Origin: Notolepis coatsorum
Lineage: Eukaryota; Chordata; Actinopteri; Aulopiformes; Paralepididae
Assembly: GCA_963971535.1 (NCBI GenBank)
Contig: OZ020589.1
Span: 91,370,136-91,434,135, forward strand
Direction: 5' to 3'
DNA: 64,000 bases
This document shows positions 1-11,152 of the stretch, one piece after another; position 1 is the stretch's first letter, and each line of letters begins with the position of its first letter. The notes beneath the pieces are model-generated. The model searched no databases, was not told the origin of the DNA, and saw nothing but the letters and a program-made list of their open reading frames with translations. A program made the position numbers and the translations under genes.

Positions 1-568
1 CTACTTATTTTTTGATGTGAAGTGATGCTGCAGTTAGCACTGACTGAGAGTACATATTACAGTTCTACTTATTTTTTGATGTGAAGTGATGCTGCACTTA
101 GCACTGACTGAGAACATATTACAGTTCTACTTATTTTTTGATGTGAAGTGATGCTGCAGTTAGCACTGACTGAGAACATATTACAGTTCTACTTATTTTT
201 TGATGTGAAGTGATGCTGCACTTAGCACTGACTGAGAACATATTACAGTTCTACTTATTTTTTGATGTGAAGTGATGCTGCACTTAGCACTGACTGAGAG
301 TACATATTACAGTTCTACTTATTTTTTGATGTGAAGTGATGCTGCAGTTAGCACTGACTGAGAACATATTACAGTTCTACTTATTTTTTGATGTGAAATG
401 ATGCTGCAGTTAGCACTGACAGACTACATATTACAGGTCTACTTATTTTTTTATGTGAAGTGATGCTGCACTTAGCACTGACAGAGTACATATTACAGTT
501 CTACTTATTTTTTTATGTGAAGTGATGCTGCACTTAGCACTGACTGAGTACATATTACAGTTCTACTT
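1..568. repeat. 62-64 bp minisatellite, about nine copies
   Basis: Units begin with ctacttatttttt at positions 1, 65, 127, 189, 251, 315, 377, 439 and 501, with a tenth partial start at 563. The period is 62 bp, or 64 bp where gagag replaces gag before the acatatt block. Units differ by only a few substitutions, such as cagtta versus cactta. The array runs off the left edge, so its true length is unknown. It lies next to, and may be internal to, the hAT-like element ending at 719. Confidence 0.95.
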
Positions 569-719
569 TGACTGCATGTAATTAGAATACAGGCAAATAA
601 AAGTAATTTAGTTTAAAGTACAATTGTGGCTGTCTTTTTCTCTCAACGCTTCAATAGGTAGATCTTGCCTTCACCAAAAAAAAAAGTGATCTTGGGCTTA
701 AAAAGGTTGGTGACCACTG
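563..719. mobile_element. hAT-like element, right end only
   Basis: Read on the minus strand, the end at 719 starts CAGTGGTCACCAACC, a form typical of hAT terminal repeats. It breaks the DIRS reverse transcriptase frame exactly at 719/720. The other end lies outside the window, so the expected 8 bp target duplication (acgtagag at 720-727) cannot be checked. No transposase sequence is visible, so this is probably a non-autonomous copy that may include the minisatellite. Confidence 0.55.
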
Positions 720-1397
720 ACGTAGAGGCTCCAGCGCAGTCTCTACGCACTTGGTGAATGTGCAGGGAGCCAGAGAGTAGCCGAACGGCAACCTCTGGTA
801 TTCGTACACTACGCCCTGAAATAGGAACCGTAGGAACTTCCTGTGAGGAGGGAAAATCGGGATGTGAAAATACGCATCCTTCAGGTCTATGGAGGTGAAC
901 CAGTCTCCCACCCTGACAGCGAGTAGCAGGTGTTTGACGGTCAACATTCTGAATGGTCTCGCCACAATCAGACGATTGAACGCGGACAGATCCAGTATAG
1001 GTCTGACACCTCCCGTTTTATTGGGCACCAGAAAATAACGGGAGTAGATGCCTGACATCGCGTCCTCTCTCGGGACCACGACTACGGCCTGCTTCCCCAA
1101 CAGAGATTGGATCTCGTCGGCCAGAGCTGTCACTGCTGCTGACCCTGACAATAGGGTCTGCACCAAACCTGAAAACGGAGGGTGGGGTTGTGCGAACTGC
1201 AAAACAAGCCCCCGCCTCAACGTTCTCTCTACCCATCTCGACATATGGCACTCTTGTAGCCATATGTGATAATAATCCCAGAGCGCACCCGCCATCAACT
1301 GATGCTGGGCCGCAAGGAACTGTAGATAGGCGGCCCGGTCCCTCCCGCTGTGCGTAGCCTCTGAACCCGCCAAAGCGGACAGGGCGTTCGCACCCAA
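720..1397 (-). pseudogene. DIRS reverse transcriptase, truncated
   Basis: This frame encodes the N-terminal part of pol and the first half of the RT domain. Visible motifs are VPNKTGGVRPILDLSAFN (fingers), SIDLKDAYFHIPI (motif A, with a catalytic Asp) and LPFGYSLAPCTFTK (motif B). The YxDD motif C should follow, but the frame enters the hAT-like terminus at 719, so the enzyme cannot be functional. From 650 to 719 the frame is read through foreign sequence. DIRS RT belongs to the LTR-element RT lineage. The family is clear from the VPNKTGG and FGYSLAP blocks. Confidence 0.88.
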
Positions 1398-1934
1398 GGG
1401 GGGACCCCGACAGAAAGGGCCGGTTTGATACGGGAGAAGCTGACATCAAACTAGGTGACACACGCTCCCCCACTGAACACCCCTCCAGAACATGCTGAGG
1501 AGTTGTTCTGCAGCCAGACATGCAAGGCGTGAGGACCCCATGGGTTCCCACACACCGTAGCCCTGCAGTGATATTGCTACCACCCAAATCACACGCGCCT
1601 CTTCTTTTCAGTCCACTGCCAATCTCGCGGGAGTGGGAGGCATCAACGTGATACCCCGCCTGGCGAAGGCGAGGTCGGTGGTAACCCGTGCTGAGCATTC
1701 TTTCGAAGAGGCCTCGAGTCCCCCTGCTGACCACCGTTGACAGTGGCAGCCATAACACCAGGCTCACCAATCGCACAACGCGTGGCGAGGGAGCCACGTG
1801 ACAGCACAACATTCTCACGGACAGACCCAGGCTCAGCCATCAACTGGGTATCAGCCCCTGTCCCCATGAGAAGCGAAATGTGGGGCCGCATGCGCTTCAA
1901 TGAAGGCTCGCGGCCCGCAGCCAAAGGAAAACGA

Positions 1935-3123
1935 TCAGAGCCCCTTTTCCGCTGGTGACGGGGGAAGGAGTGATCGAGGAGCGGGCTGCTCGTGGCAGGA
2001 CGGCGACGGCTTGTATATTCCAAGCCGAGCACATCCAACATGGCCGATCCCTCGGCCGCCAAGGCTGTCGGCCTTGTGGACACCTGTTGACTCGACGCCC
2101 AGGGTACCACTGGCGGGGGAAACATGGCCGCCTGTCGAGGGCCTCGCCACAGTCGCTGACGAGGCCGTGCTCCAACCTCTGGGACCTAGGTCAACAACCG
2201 CCCGCGTCTCCGCAGAACGACCAAAGAGTCCTTCCACGGAAAGAGGAGCCGTGAGGAGAAGAAACCTTTCTTCCTCCCCAAGAGGAGACTGCTCCAACCA
2301 GAAATGCCTATTAACAAGCGTTGATAGCATCCTAATCCTCCCCGCAGTTATAGCTTGCGACTGAGTCAAGATCTCTATAACACCAAAAACATGCAAAATG
2401 TTTTCAGCGTCGGCTGGTCCTGAAGCCCCACTACCCGACGCTAATGTGGACAGAAAAACAGTCAGCTGAGCCACAACATTGGCCGCCGCTAAATTCCATC
2501 CTGTAGCAGTATAACTCTCATCAGTCCATACTGCCACCTGCCGGGCCGACCTGCTCTCAAGCGTCGGCTTCCGGGTGGGACACCGTTCAACCCCGCCGGG
2601 GCACAGGATCGATGCTACCTGGCTCTCTAGCCACGGCACACCCGCCTTGCGCCCTGTTGTCAACCCATTCACCCGTAAAAAGGGTAAATAAGACTCAGCA
2701 AAACGCCCCACATTAGCTACCGACTGACCTTCATCAATGAACCGGTTAAGAGGAGGGAAAAGCAGTGACATCCCATGGCGGGGAACATTAAAACAGTGAC
2801 CCCAGCATTATAGCATTAGTGTTAGCAGCGCGCTCCAAGATCGCCTGGAAAACGTCCAACTCAGAGGGACGTTCACCAAGACATCCCGCCCCTGGCGCCG
2901 ACACACAACTCGGTTGTGTAACAAAACAACCAGCAGCATTACTAACACCAGCGTTAATGCCCGATGACACAGAGCCTACATGTGTACGAGCCGGCTCGAT
3001 AGCCAAACCTTGCACGCTGTCCCTCGATCTGCTGCCACAAGACGAGGAAACACCAGGATAGACTCGACGTGTCGTTGGAATATGCCGCGAAGATTCAGGG
3101 GTAGGCAAATCTCCGGTAAGCAC
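1935..3123 (-). pseudogene. DIRS gag-like protein, frameshifted
   Basis: Two frames cover this region: 3123-2788 (111 residues, including LDVFQAILERA) and 2771-1935 (278 residues, beginning MSLLFPPLNRF). They meet near 2790 at a short A run, so one indel separates them. The second frame contains TAPLSVEGLFGRSAE, which recurs in diverged form in the second DIRS fragment near 34320; this supports a DIRS gag assignment. The function is inferred to be nucleocapsid-like. No zinc knuckle is obvious. Overlapping frames on both strands are treated as shadows. Confidence 0.7.
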
Positions 3124-3260
3124 TCAACATTGCGCAATTTCTCTAAACTTTTCATTACACTAGTTCACAGGGTGCAAGCATCCGCCATGATGGAAACGAA
3201 ATAGAGGAAGGGCGAGTGGTGACCACGCCTAGTGCTTTATAGTACGTCACTAGGGCGGGG

Positions 3261-4042
3261 CCTGGCAGGTGCTGGGTGCATTTGTTTTATTCGTTGATGA
3301 AGTACAGTAGGTACTGGAGATGATGTATATCTCGATGGCGAAGAGCAGGACGCGATTCGCCAGTACGACTATATAACATGGCAGAGGTGTATCACATTTA
3401 GATATGAATGTTATCACAGATGTCCCAACTTCATAACACAAACTGATGGCAGCAGCTGTGGTACTTTACCTTGTTATAGTAAACTAAACATGTGTGACAC
3501 TGACTTCGTATCAGGATCTTTGCTGTATATTGATCAATGCTCTTTTTTTTCTTTAGATGTTTTGAACTTTTGATTTATTTCCTTCAATAGACCTGTTCGC
3601 TGTATACATCAGACTCAGTGATCGCATCACCGGGGCAGAAAGGAACGCAAATCCTGGTCAGAACAACGGGGCAGACTACAATATATTTGCATTTGTTAGC
3701 CATGCTAGCGATCTAAACAATCAATCCATGCCAAAGCTAGATATGTAAAAGGTGAAAGACACTCTCAGCCATGTTGATTTGGCTAAATGACATCCAGCCG
3801 TTTTCGTTTGAAACAACTTTTAGTCAGGGGAGTGTCATGGTTTCTCCATAGAGCCCCGTCGTATTCTTCTAGCGCAGAAGCTTGCGCAGGTAGGGGGCAA
3901 CTTAGTCACATGACTCAGTTGGTATTGCTGATTGGCTCGAACACGGTATGTTTGTAAACAGTGAACAGGTCTATATTCTGGAGAATGATATTTTTCTTTA
4001 CTCTATAGTAGAGTAAAGAAGTAGTCGTTTTCACGTCACTTA
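3261..4042. repeat. 1.57 kb tandem unit, non-MITE part, copy 1
   Basis: From cctggcaggtgctggg to the MITE edge this segment is nearly identical to 20375-21161 and 21946-22737. It lacks 5 bp (ttgtg) near 3394 that the other two copies have, which breaks the small cysteine-rich frame they share. I do not recognise it as a known element. Together with the following MITE it forms the unit repeated three times. Confidence 0.9.
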
Positions 4043-4785
4043 GGTCGCTTTCACACAGGGGCTGTTTGGTCCGGACTTTCGGACCAGAATTCGATAGTCC
4101 GGTTTTTCGGGTCTGTGTGAATGCGCGTCGAACTCGGTCCGCGGACCAAGCAGGCGAACTCTAGTCCGCCTGAAAACGTAGGTCTCGGTTCGGCTTCATC
4201 GAACCAAACGCGAACCAAATATAGGAAGTGATTATTATTACCACTGCTCGCAGCACTCACTGCAATTGATTGATTGATTGAAAACTTTATTAACAGATTG
4301 CAGAATGGGTACAATACAGTACAGCTCAATACACACAATTGTTAAGACCAGAGAAAGACTTTCGTCTTGTTTACATCAGGGTCCCCCATTTTCAATTCAT
4401 CATAACATATGACATACATGACATACAGATAGTCAGTACTGCTACATCTATACATTTATGACATACCAGATTTGCAAATACAGTACTGTTTGTGATACAG
4501 AAGGAGTCAAGAAAAGGGAGTATATACATTTGACGTAGAAACTGTACATTGGAGGAGGTTGGGTGGGGGGGGGTTGGGTACATTGGGATATTGACAACCA
4601 TACTGGGTAATTTACATTGGAGGTGGTTGGGGGGGGGAGGGGGCACACTGTATAAACAAGTAAAACTGTACATTGAGGGGGGGGGGGAGGAGACACTGTA
4701 CAAACAAACAAAATTGTACATTGGACTATTGACAAAACCATACTAGGTAAATGACTGTACATTGGAGGGGGTTGGGTTAGGATAT

Positions 4786-6162
4786 TTACAGGGGCCAGTG
4801 TTGAATTGCAGTCTCCCGTAGGTGTCCCTTGAGAGAGGTTTTGAAAGTGGGTAGTGATCCACATTCCTTTACAGCTTTGGGTAGGGCGTTCCACATTGAT
4901 GTGGCATAATTGCGAAACGTGTTTAGTCCCTTATTTGAGCCGAATCTGGGTTTAACATGATTTGTGGAGCTCCCTCTGGTGTTGTGATCGTGGTATTCAC
5001 TGACCTTTGGGAAGTATTTTGACATGTACATGGGTACCTTGGTCGTGTAGTGTATCTTGTAGACCAGGCCCATTGCAAGTTGCTGTACTCTGTCGTCTAC
5101 TCTAAGCCATCCTAGGTTGTCAAAGTGAGCAGGGGTGAGGTGGGTTCTAGGAGTAAGGTCAAGCAGTAGTCTGACCAGTTTGTTTTGAGATGTTTGTAAT
5201 TTTGTTTTTAGCGCCTTTGAGGTGCTTTGGTACCATGGGGTGCAAGCATAGTCGTAGTACCCCTGAATGAGTGCTCCTGCCAGAGTCTTCAGGGTATTCT
5301 TGTTTACCAGAGAGGAGATCCGGTACAAGAATCGAGTTCGTTGGTTGACTTTTTTTTATTAAATTGGATGCCATTTTGTCACAGGAGAGATTAGCCTCTA
5401 GGATGGAACCCAGGTAGGTAATTTCATCTTTCCTTGTGACAATATTGTCACCCACTGTAACTGAGAAGCCGTCGGTCTTGCTGAGTTTGTTATTTGAACC
5501 GAAGAGAATGGACTCTGTTTTGCCCATGTGTAATGATAGTTTGTTATCAGCGAGCCATATGCAGATTCTGCCTAGTTCCGAGCTGAGGGTTTTTTCAACC
5601 TGTAACTTGTTCTTGTCAGAGACCAGCAGGGCTGAGTCGTCCACAAACAGGAACAAGTTGCAGTCACAAGCTGACGACATGTCATTTGCATAAATTAGGA
5701 ACAGTAGCGGTCCTAGTATGCTTCCTTGTGGAACACCACAGCTCACTGTGAGGGGGGGGATAGGGTACCGTTTACCTCCACCATCTGTTCCCTCCCCTCA
5801 AGGTAGGATTGCATCCAGCTCACTGATAGACTATCAAAACCAATTGCTTTTAGCTTGTCAATCAGAATGGAGTGATTGACCGTGTCAAAGGCCTTTTGTA
5901 GGTCCAGCATGACCATGCCGCAGTATTTGCCTGCGTCCACCTCTTGTTTGATGTGGTCATTCAAATAGAGAAGGCATGTGTCAGTGGAGTGGGATGTTCT
6001 GAAGCCAGATTGGAATTCGTAGATTCGATTTTTTTCCGCTAGGTACTTTTCGACCTGTTCGTAGACTATTTTTTCCATGACTTTCGAGATGGAGGTGAGA
6101 ATAGAAACAGGGCGGTAGTTGCCTGGGTCTAATTTGCTGCCCTTTTTGTGCAGAGGGGTCAC
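4786..6162 (-). pseudogene. L2-like LINE reverse transcriptase, C-terminal two thirds
   Basis: Three frames follow one another on the minus strand: 6162-5743, 5746-5159 and 5328-4786. They carry DPGNYRPVSIL, LDLQKAFDTVNH (motif A), CGVPQGSILGPLLFLIYAND (motif B) and LFVDDSALL (motif C with Asp-Asp). They end in a thumb/C-terminal region with MWNALP. Frame breaks lie at the G run near 5754 and the T run near 5350, so the gene is dead. The upstream RT palm residues are in the fragment at 18861-19696, across the BEL insertion. Confidence 0.85.
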
Positions 6163-7545
6163 CCTCGCAATTTTGAAGTCCTTGGGGACGTGTCCCTGTT
6201 TTATGGAGAGGTTTATTATGTGCGTGATGATTGGGGTGATGGCGGCTGTTGTGAAGGATCAGATTAAACCAAATATATATATTTATTTATATATATATAT
6301 TTAATTGTATTTGTATATCGTTTGATATCCCCTGTATATTCCTTGTACAATATGCACTGAATATCCCTTTAGTCTACTAAACAGCCCATGGTAGTTTCAT
6401 TCTACCATTGGACGAGAACCTGGCGCCAGGTTGCCATACCCCTAGGTCCAAGTTCAATCGTGCCGCCTAACATGTCGTGGCAAGCCCCGGTTCCGCGCAG
6501 GAATATGTCGGGCGAAGTACGAGTGGTACTATTTGTTCATGGCGCATATATATATGGCGCAAGTAAAGTGGAACTTTCTTTTAGTCCAGTTCTTTACCCT
6601 CCAACAGAGTGACAGACGCAAATCCTCCCCACGACGCACGTGTGGTGTAGTAAGGCCTACTTGGCCCAGAATAGGCATTGAGATATCGTGTAGATTAATA
6701 GTTGAATAGTCATAGTTTGGCACTATACCGTCGAGTTGGACGTATTCTATTAAGCTAATAATAGTCTATTTATGTATGGTGCATCGTTCGGTTAGAGTTC
6801 TAAAGTTATCAGTACCCCCATCGTTCCTGACGTTATCTGGACGCTTAACCAGGCTGGGCAAACCCCTAGTGGTGCTTGCATCCGAGGAGCTCCGGGCCAA
6901 GAGCGACTGGACCTGTATATTGGATTACTCTACCCGGACGACGGCGAGCCTTCCACGGCTTGGATTATGCTTTGGGTGCTTTGATTATTCCATGGATAAA
7001 GGCCAACACTGCGGAGTGTTGGAACTACCCCCCGGAGAGGACTCCAGGTGAGACGGCGCTCTACACCAGTGAGGTCGCCTCACGTCTCTCCGTTGTGGAC
7101 CGGCAGCTACCGTCCACAGAGGGTCCAGCTGTATTCGTCTGCGGTCCGAGGTTCTGTGGGCACCGTGTCCAAGACTTTGGATTCTCCCAAGACACCGTCG
7201 GCCAGATGGGATACCGCCAGCGGCTTCTCTAACCCCCCCCTCCTACTGTCTTACAACCAGCGGGACCCCCCCCCCCCCCCTTAGTGTATCCAGCTATAAT
7301 CATTTAAGTACCATCGCTATCGTTTCCTAAATATTCCAGGTTGTATACTTACTCCCTGCGTAACCAGAGATTGGACATTCAATGTTGATTTACCTACGAA
7401 TACTCATTTGCCATAAAAGTGCATATTTCATATTTCAAATCATAAATGTAATTAAGTGATCGTTGTATACACCCTTTGCTGTATTAAACCTTCGATTTGG
7501 TACATTTGTGTGGATTCGTTTCATCAGGTGGGAAAGTGTTCATCA

Positions 7546-10500
7546 AGTTTCAAGTTTCAAGTTTCTTTAATAGTTGTCATACAGAAGTACAGAATACTTT
7601 TGTACAAAATGCTTCTTACTGTTGCGCTCCAGAGACTGTGCATGACAAGGTAAGTATGAAATAAAAACATAGTAAAAATTAGAAGTAAAAAAAGAGGTCA
7701 CAGTGTTCAGTTTAGACATATGTACAATGTTCGTAGACGTAGTTACCATACAATATACAATACTGTGCAGTGTACTAATATACAATACTATATAGTGCAA
7801 GGCATAAATGGACGAGGTGCAGTTTAGGTACAATTCACAGTAGGTGTACGAGTTGTAGTGCAAATCCTTTATCAATAAATATAAAGTGTAAGTGTGTTTG
7901 TGTGATCTAAAGTGTGGAGAGTGGGTGCTGCAGTGTGTTGTTGTTTGAGTGAGTGTGTGCGTGTGGGTGTGTGTGCTGTGTGCATTTGATGGTTGTTGCA
8001 TAGTGATTATTGTTCGTTTAGCGATTATTGTTCGTTTAGCAGCCTGATGGCCTGGGGATAGAAGCTCCTTCTGAGTCTTTCTGTGCTCGCCATAAGACTC
8101 CGGTATCGCCTGCCTGACGGCAGCAGTTCAAAGAGGCAGTTGTTCGGGTGGCTCGAGTCCTTAATAATTCTCTTAGCCTTCCCCTTGCACCGCTTGTTGT
8201 AAATGTTCTGGAGGGTGGGAAGCCCCCCTCTAATTGTGCGTTCGGCTGAGCGTGTCACTCTTTGTAGTCTGCTACGGTCTTGTGCAGTGCTATTCCCAAA
8301 CCAGGAGGTGATGTTGCCGGTCAGGATGCTCTCTATTGTACATGAGTAGAAGTTCCTAAGGATCTTCTGACTGACTTGGAACTTCCTTAGGCGCCTGAGG
8401 AAGTAGAGGCGTTGTCGTGCCTTCTTCACAACACTGTCAATGTGTGTGGTCCATGTCAAGTCCTCGGATATGTGGGCTCCGAGGTACTTGAAACTGTTCA
8501 CTCTCTCAACTGGTGCCCCGTCGATGCTGAGGGGGCTGTAGTCCTTGACCCCCGACCTCCTGAAGTCCACAATCATCTCTTTTGTTTTGCTGACGTTCAG
8601 GGAGAGGCAGTTCTCCTGACACCACTGTGACAGGTTCTCTACCTCTTCCAGGTAGGCCCTTTCGTCGTTGGCAGAGATCAGGCCCACCACTACTGTGTCA
8701 TCAGCAAATTTGATGATGGTGTTGTTGTTCCGCTGTGCTACGCAGTCATGTGTGTACAGGGAGTAGAGGAGGGGGCTCAGAACACAGCCCTGGGGGGCCC
8801 CTATGTTGAGCGTGATGGATGAGGAGGTGCAGTTGCCGGCTCTTACCACCTGGGGTCTGCCCGTCAGGAAGTCCAGGACCCACTGGCACAGGTCATAGTT
8901 CAAGCCCAGGTCCCTGAGCTTGGCTATGAGTTTGGAGGGGACTATGGTATTGAATGCTGAGCTGTAGTCGATGAACAGCATTCTCACATAGTTCCCCTGC
9001 CTCTTGTCCAGATGTGATGCTGCTGTGTGCAGCACATGGGCTATGGCGTCCTCCGTGGACCTGTTGGGGCGATATGCAAATTGCAGAGGGTCCAGGTTGA
9101 TGGGGAGGGAGGAACAGATGTAGCCCTTCACTAGCTTCTCAAAGCACTTCATGGCTATGGAGGTGAGGGCTACAGGGCGGTAGTCGTTGAGGCAAGCGGG
9201 CGTAGATTTTTTGGGTACAGGGATGATGGTGGACTTCTTCAGACAGGTGGGGATGACGGCCTGTTCCAAGGACAGGTTGAAGATGTCAGTGAATACCGGG
9301 GCCAGTTGGTCGGCACAGACTTTTAGGACGCGGCCGGGGATGCCGTCCGGTCCTGCTGCCTTCCTGATATCCACTTTTTTAAAGATCCGTCTCACCTCAT
9401 GCTCTGTTACCCTGAACACTGAGTCTCCATCAGCAGACCCCCCCCCCCCATTGCCGTGGTTTGTAGGCTGGTGTTGTTATTCACAGCCTCAAACCTCGCA
9501 TAGAAGGAGTTGAGATAATTTGCTAAGGAGATGTCACTGTTCAGTTTGAGGGGGGTTCCTTTGTAGTCTGTCATTGTTCTGAGGCCCTGCCACATGCCTC
9601 TAGAGTCAGCCTGTTCAAACTGAAGTTCAACTTTATCCCTGTAACGCCGTTTTGCCTCTATTACTGCTCTCCTGACGTTGTATCTTGCCATCTTGTGTTC
9701 TTCCATGTTGCCTGTCACCAGCCCGGTGTTGTATGCTGATGTGCGCACTTTCAGAGCCTCACGGACGGATTTGTCTACCCAGGGCTTTTGATTTGGGTAG
9801 ATATTAATTTTGGTGGAGGGGATTATTACTTCTACCTGAGTACAGACATAGTCAATCACCGTTTCGGTGTATTCGTTAATATTGGCTGTGTTATCACGGA
9901 ATACACTCCATTCTGTGCTTCCCAGCACTGCTTGGAGTGACTCCACTGACGTCACGGCCCAACGCTTAACCTCTCGCGAGACCACCGGCGTTCGCTTGAG
10001 ACTCTGTCTGTACTTCGGCAAAAGAAAGATGGCGGCGTGATCGCTTTTACCGAATGGACTAAGAGCCTGTGACTTGTACCCATTCTTAAATTGCGAGTAT
10101 ACATGGTCTAATATGTTCTCGCCTCTGGTGGGACAGGTCACATGCTGATAGAAATTCGGCAGCACCGTTTTAAGACGCGCGCTGTTGAAATCCCCCAAGA
10201 CCAAAATGGCAGCGTCAACATTAGCTGCTTGGAGTTTGTTTACCTCGTCGTGAAGTTTTGAAAGTGCGACCCCAGTGTTCGCGTGTGGTGGAATGTACAC
10301 TCCGATGAGGATGATGGACGTTAACTCTCTTGGGAGGAAGAAGGGTCGACATTTTATCGTGATAAACTCCAGGTCTGGGGAGCAGTGGTTAGACATTTCC
10401 TTTGTGTTGCCTACATCGCACCACTCCTTGTTTATCATGAAGGCAATGCCGCCTCCTTTCTTCTTTAATGACTCTTCTGCCGTCCGGTCTTTGCGGAGAA

Positions 10501-11000
10501 CGAAGAAATGGTCTGCCGGTTCTATTGCGTGGTTCGGGACATCTGGACTCAGCCAAGTTTCTGTGAAACAGAGGACGTTACAATCCCGAATGTCCCTCTG
10601 GAATTGGATCCTTGCTCTGATGTCGTCCAATTTGTTTCCTATCGATTGCACATTGGCCAACAATATGCTGGGCAATGTGGTTCTGTGTCGTTTGGACCTC
10701 AGTCTGTTCCGGACCCCGGCTCTCTTTCCTCGTCTTCGCGGCGGCTTCTTGGCGTCTTGGCCATGGCCGGCATAACAAAGGATCTCGGCGGGCCATTTCT
10801 GCTGTTCAGCGATCCGATCCAGAGAGCAATTCAAACGGTAAGTTTTTCTTAATCCAATGTCAATGATTGACTGACGGTCATACACATATAATGCACCAAC
10901 AGTTGGTGCAAATAAAACTCCTAATACTATAAAAATTAACAAAATAAAGCACAGTCTCGTCGGAGCGATCAGAAAGGCAGCCATCAGAGCGGCGCCAGTG
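7546..11000 (-). mobile_element. CR1/Rex1-like LINE, copy 1, near full length
   Basis: This copy is inserted antisense in the BEL 5' LTR. Its 3' tail is three units of acttgaa type (7546-7566 on plus), and its 5' end (cactggcgc, minus) is at 11000. A 3 bp tca may be duplicated at the joints. It encodes an apurinic-type endonuclease and RT in one frame, broken once by a C run at 9438-9449. The copy at 27583-31034 is nearly identical and runs the other way. The naming is from RT similarity; L2 or CR1 proper cannot be excluded. Confidence 0.88.
8025..10984 (-). pseudogene. CR1/Rex1-like LINE ORF (endonuclease-RT), one frameshift
   Basis: The start is the ATG at 10984, which the second copy shares; the frame also runs upstream into LTR sequence, which is accidental. 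The order is a hydrophobic segment near residues 10-30, a basic stretch, an endonuclease (LLANVQSIGNKLDD, CFTETWLSP, GVYIPPHAN, LVLGDFNSA, SDHAAIFL), a linker, and RT ([59 protein letters not shown]). The C-terminus ends [13 protein letters not shown] run of 12 C at 9438-9449 breaks the frame; copy 2 has 13 and stays in frame there. The joint Trp codon is intact in this copy. Confidence 0.88.
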
Positions 11001-11152
11001 TTCATACTTATATCTTGTACTGGATGGCCAGAAGTTAAAGTACATGAGGTAGTGGTATTAAATATCATATCTAACAATACAGTCAGGGAATTGTACCCCT
11101 CAGTTACAATTGGTCCTTCGAGCCGGAGGGTAACTAGTGTAATATTAATATA

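Larger units (their letters stand above)
720..3260 (-). mobile_element. DIRS-like (tyrosine-recombinase class) retrotransposon, 5' part
   Basis: Reading leftwards from 3260 the element has a terminal region (about 3130-3260), a gag-like frame (1935-3123) and a DIRS-type reverse transcriptase (720-1397). RNase H, methyltransferase and tyrosine recombinase, which follow RT in DIRS elements, are absent because the hAT-like element interrupts it at 719. The remainder may lie beyond the left edge. The outer end at 3260 abuts the first 1.57 kb tandem unit, with no target duplication visible, as expected for DIRS integration. Confidence 0.85.
6247..11108 (+). repeat. BEL 5' LTR, interrupted by a LINE
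   Basis: The pieces 6247-7545 and 11002-11108 together match the 3' LTR at 17456-18855. They include a TA-rich block after the start, tatatatatatgg near 6547, and C runs near 7230-7280 whose lengths differ between the LTRs. Short frames seen in both LTRs (for example 6876-7232 and 18085-18441) are identical by descent and are not taken as genes. Promoter and polyadenylation signals are expected here but cannot be placed exactly. Confidence 0.88.

Noticed and set aside
1..568. CRISPR-like regular repeats
   Set aside because: Units are contiguous 62-64 bp tandem copies with no unique spacers, in a eukaryotic genome.
4392..4894. Proline-rich minus frames (PPPPP, PPTTSNV)
   Set aside because: They are produced by G/T-rich low-complexity sequence in the L2-like 3' UTR and have no protein motif.
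6388..7284. Several open frames in the BEL 5' LTR
   Set aside because: They recur at 17597-18490 only because the LTRs are copies of each other, and they contain no recognisable domain.
10275..10775. 166-codon plus-strand frame
   Set aside because: It is antisense to the LINE endonuclease frame. The same shadow appears at copy 2 on the other strand, and there is no domain of its own.
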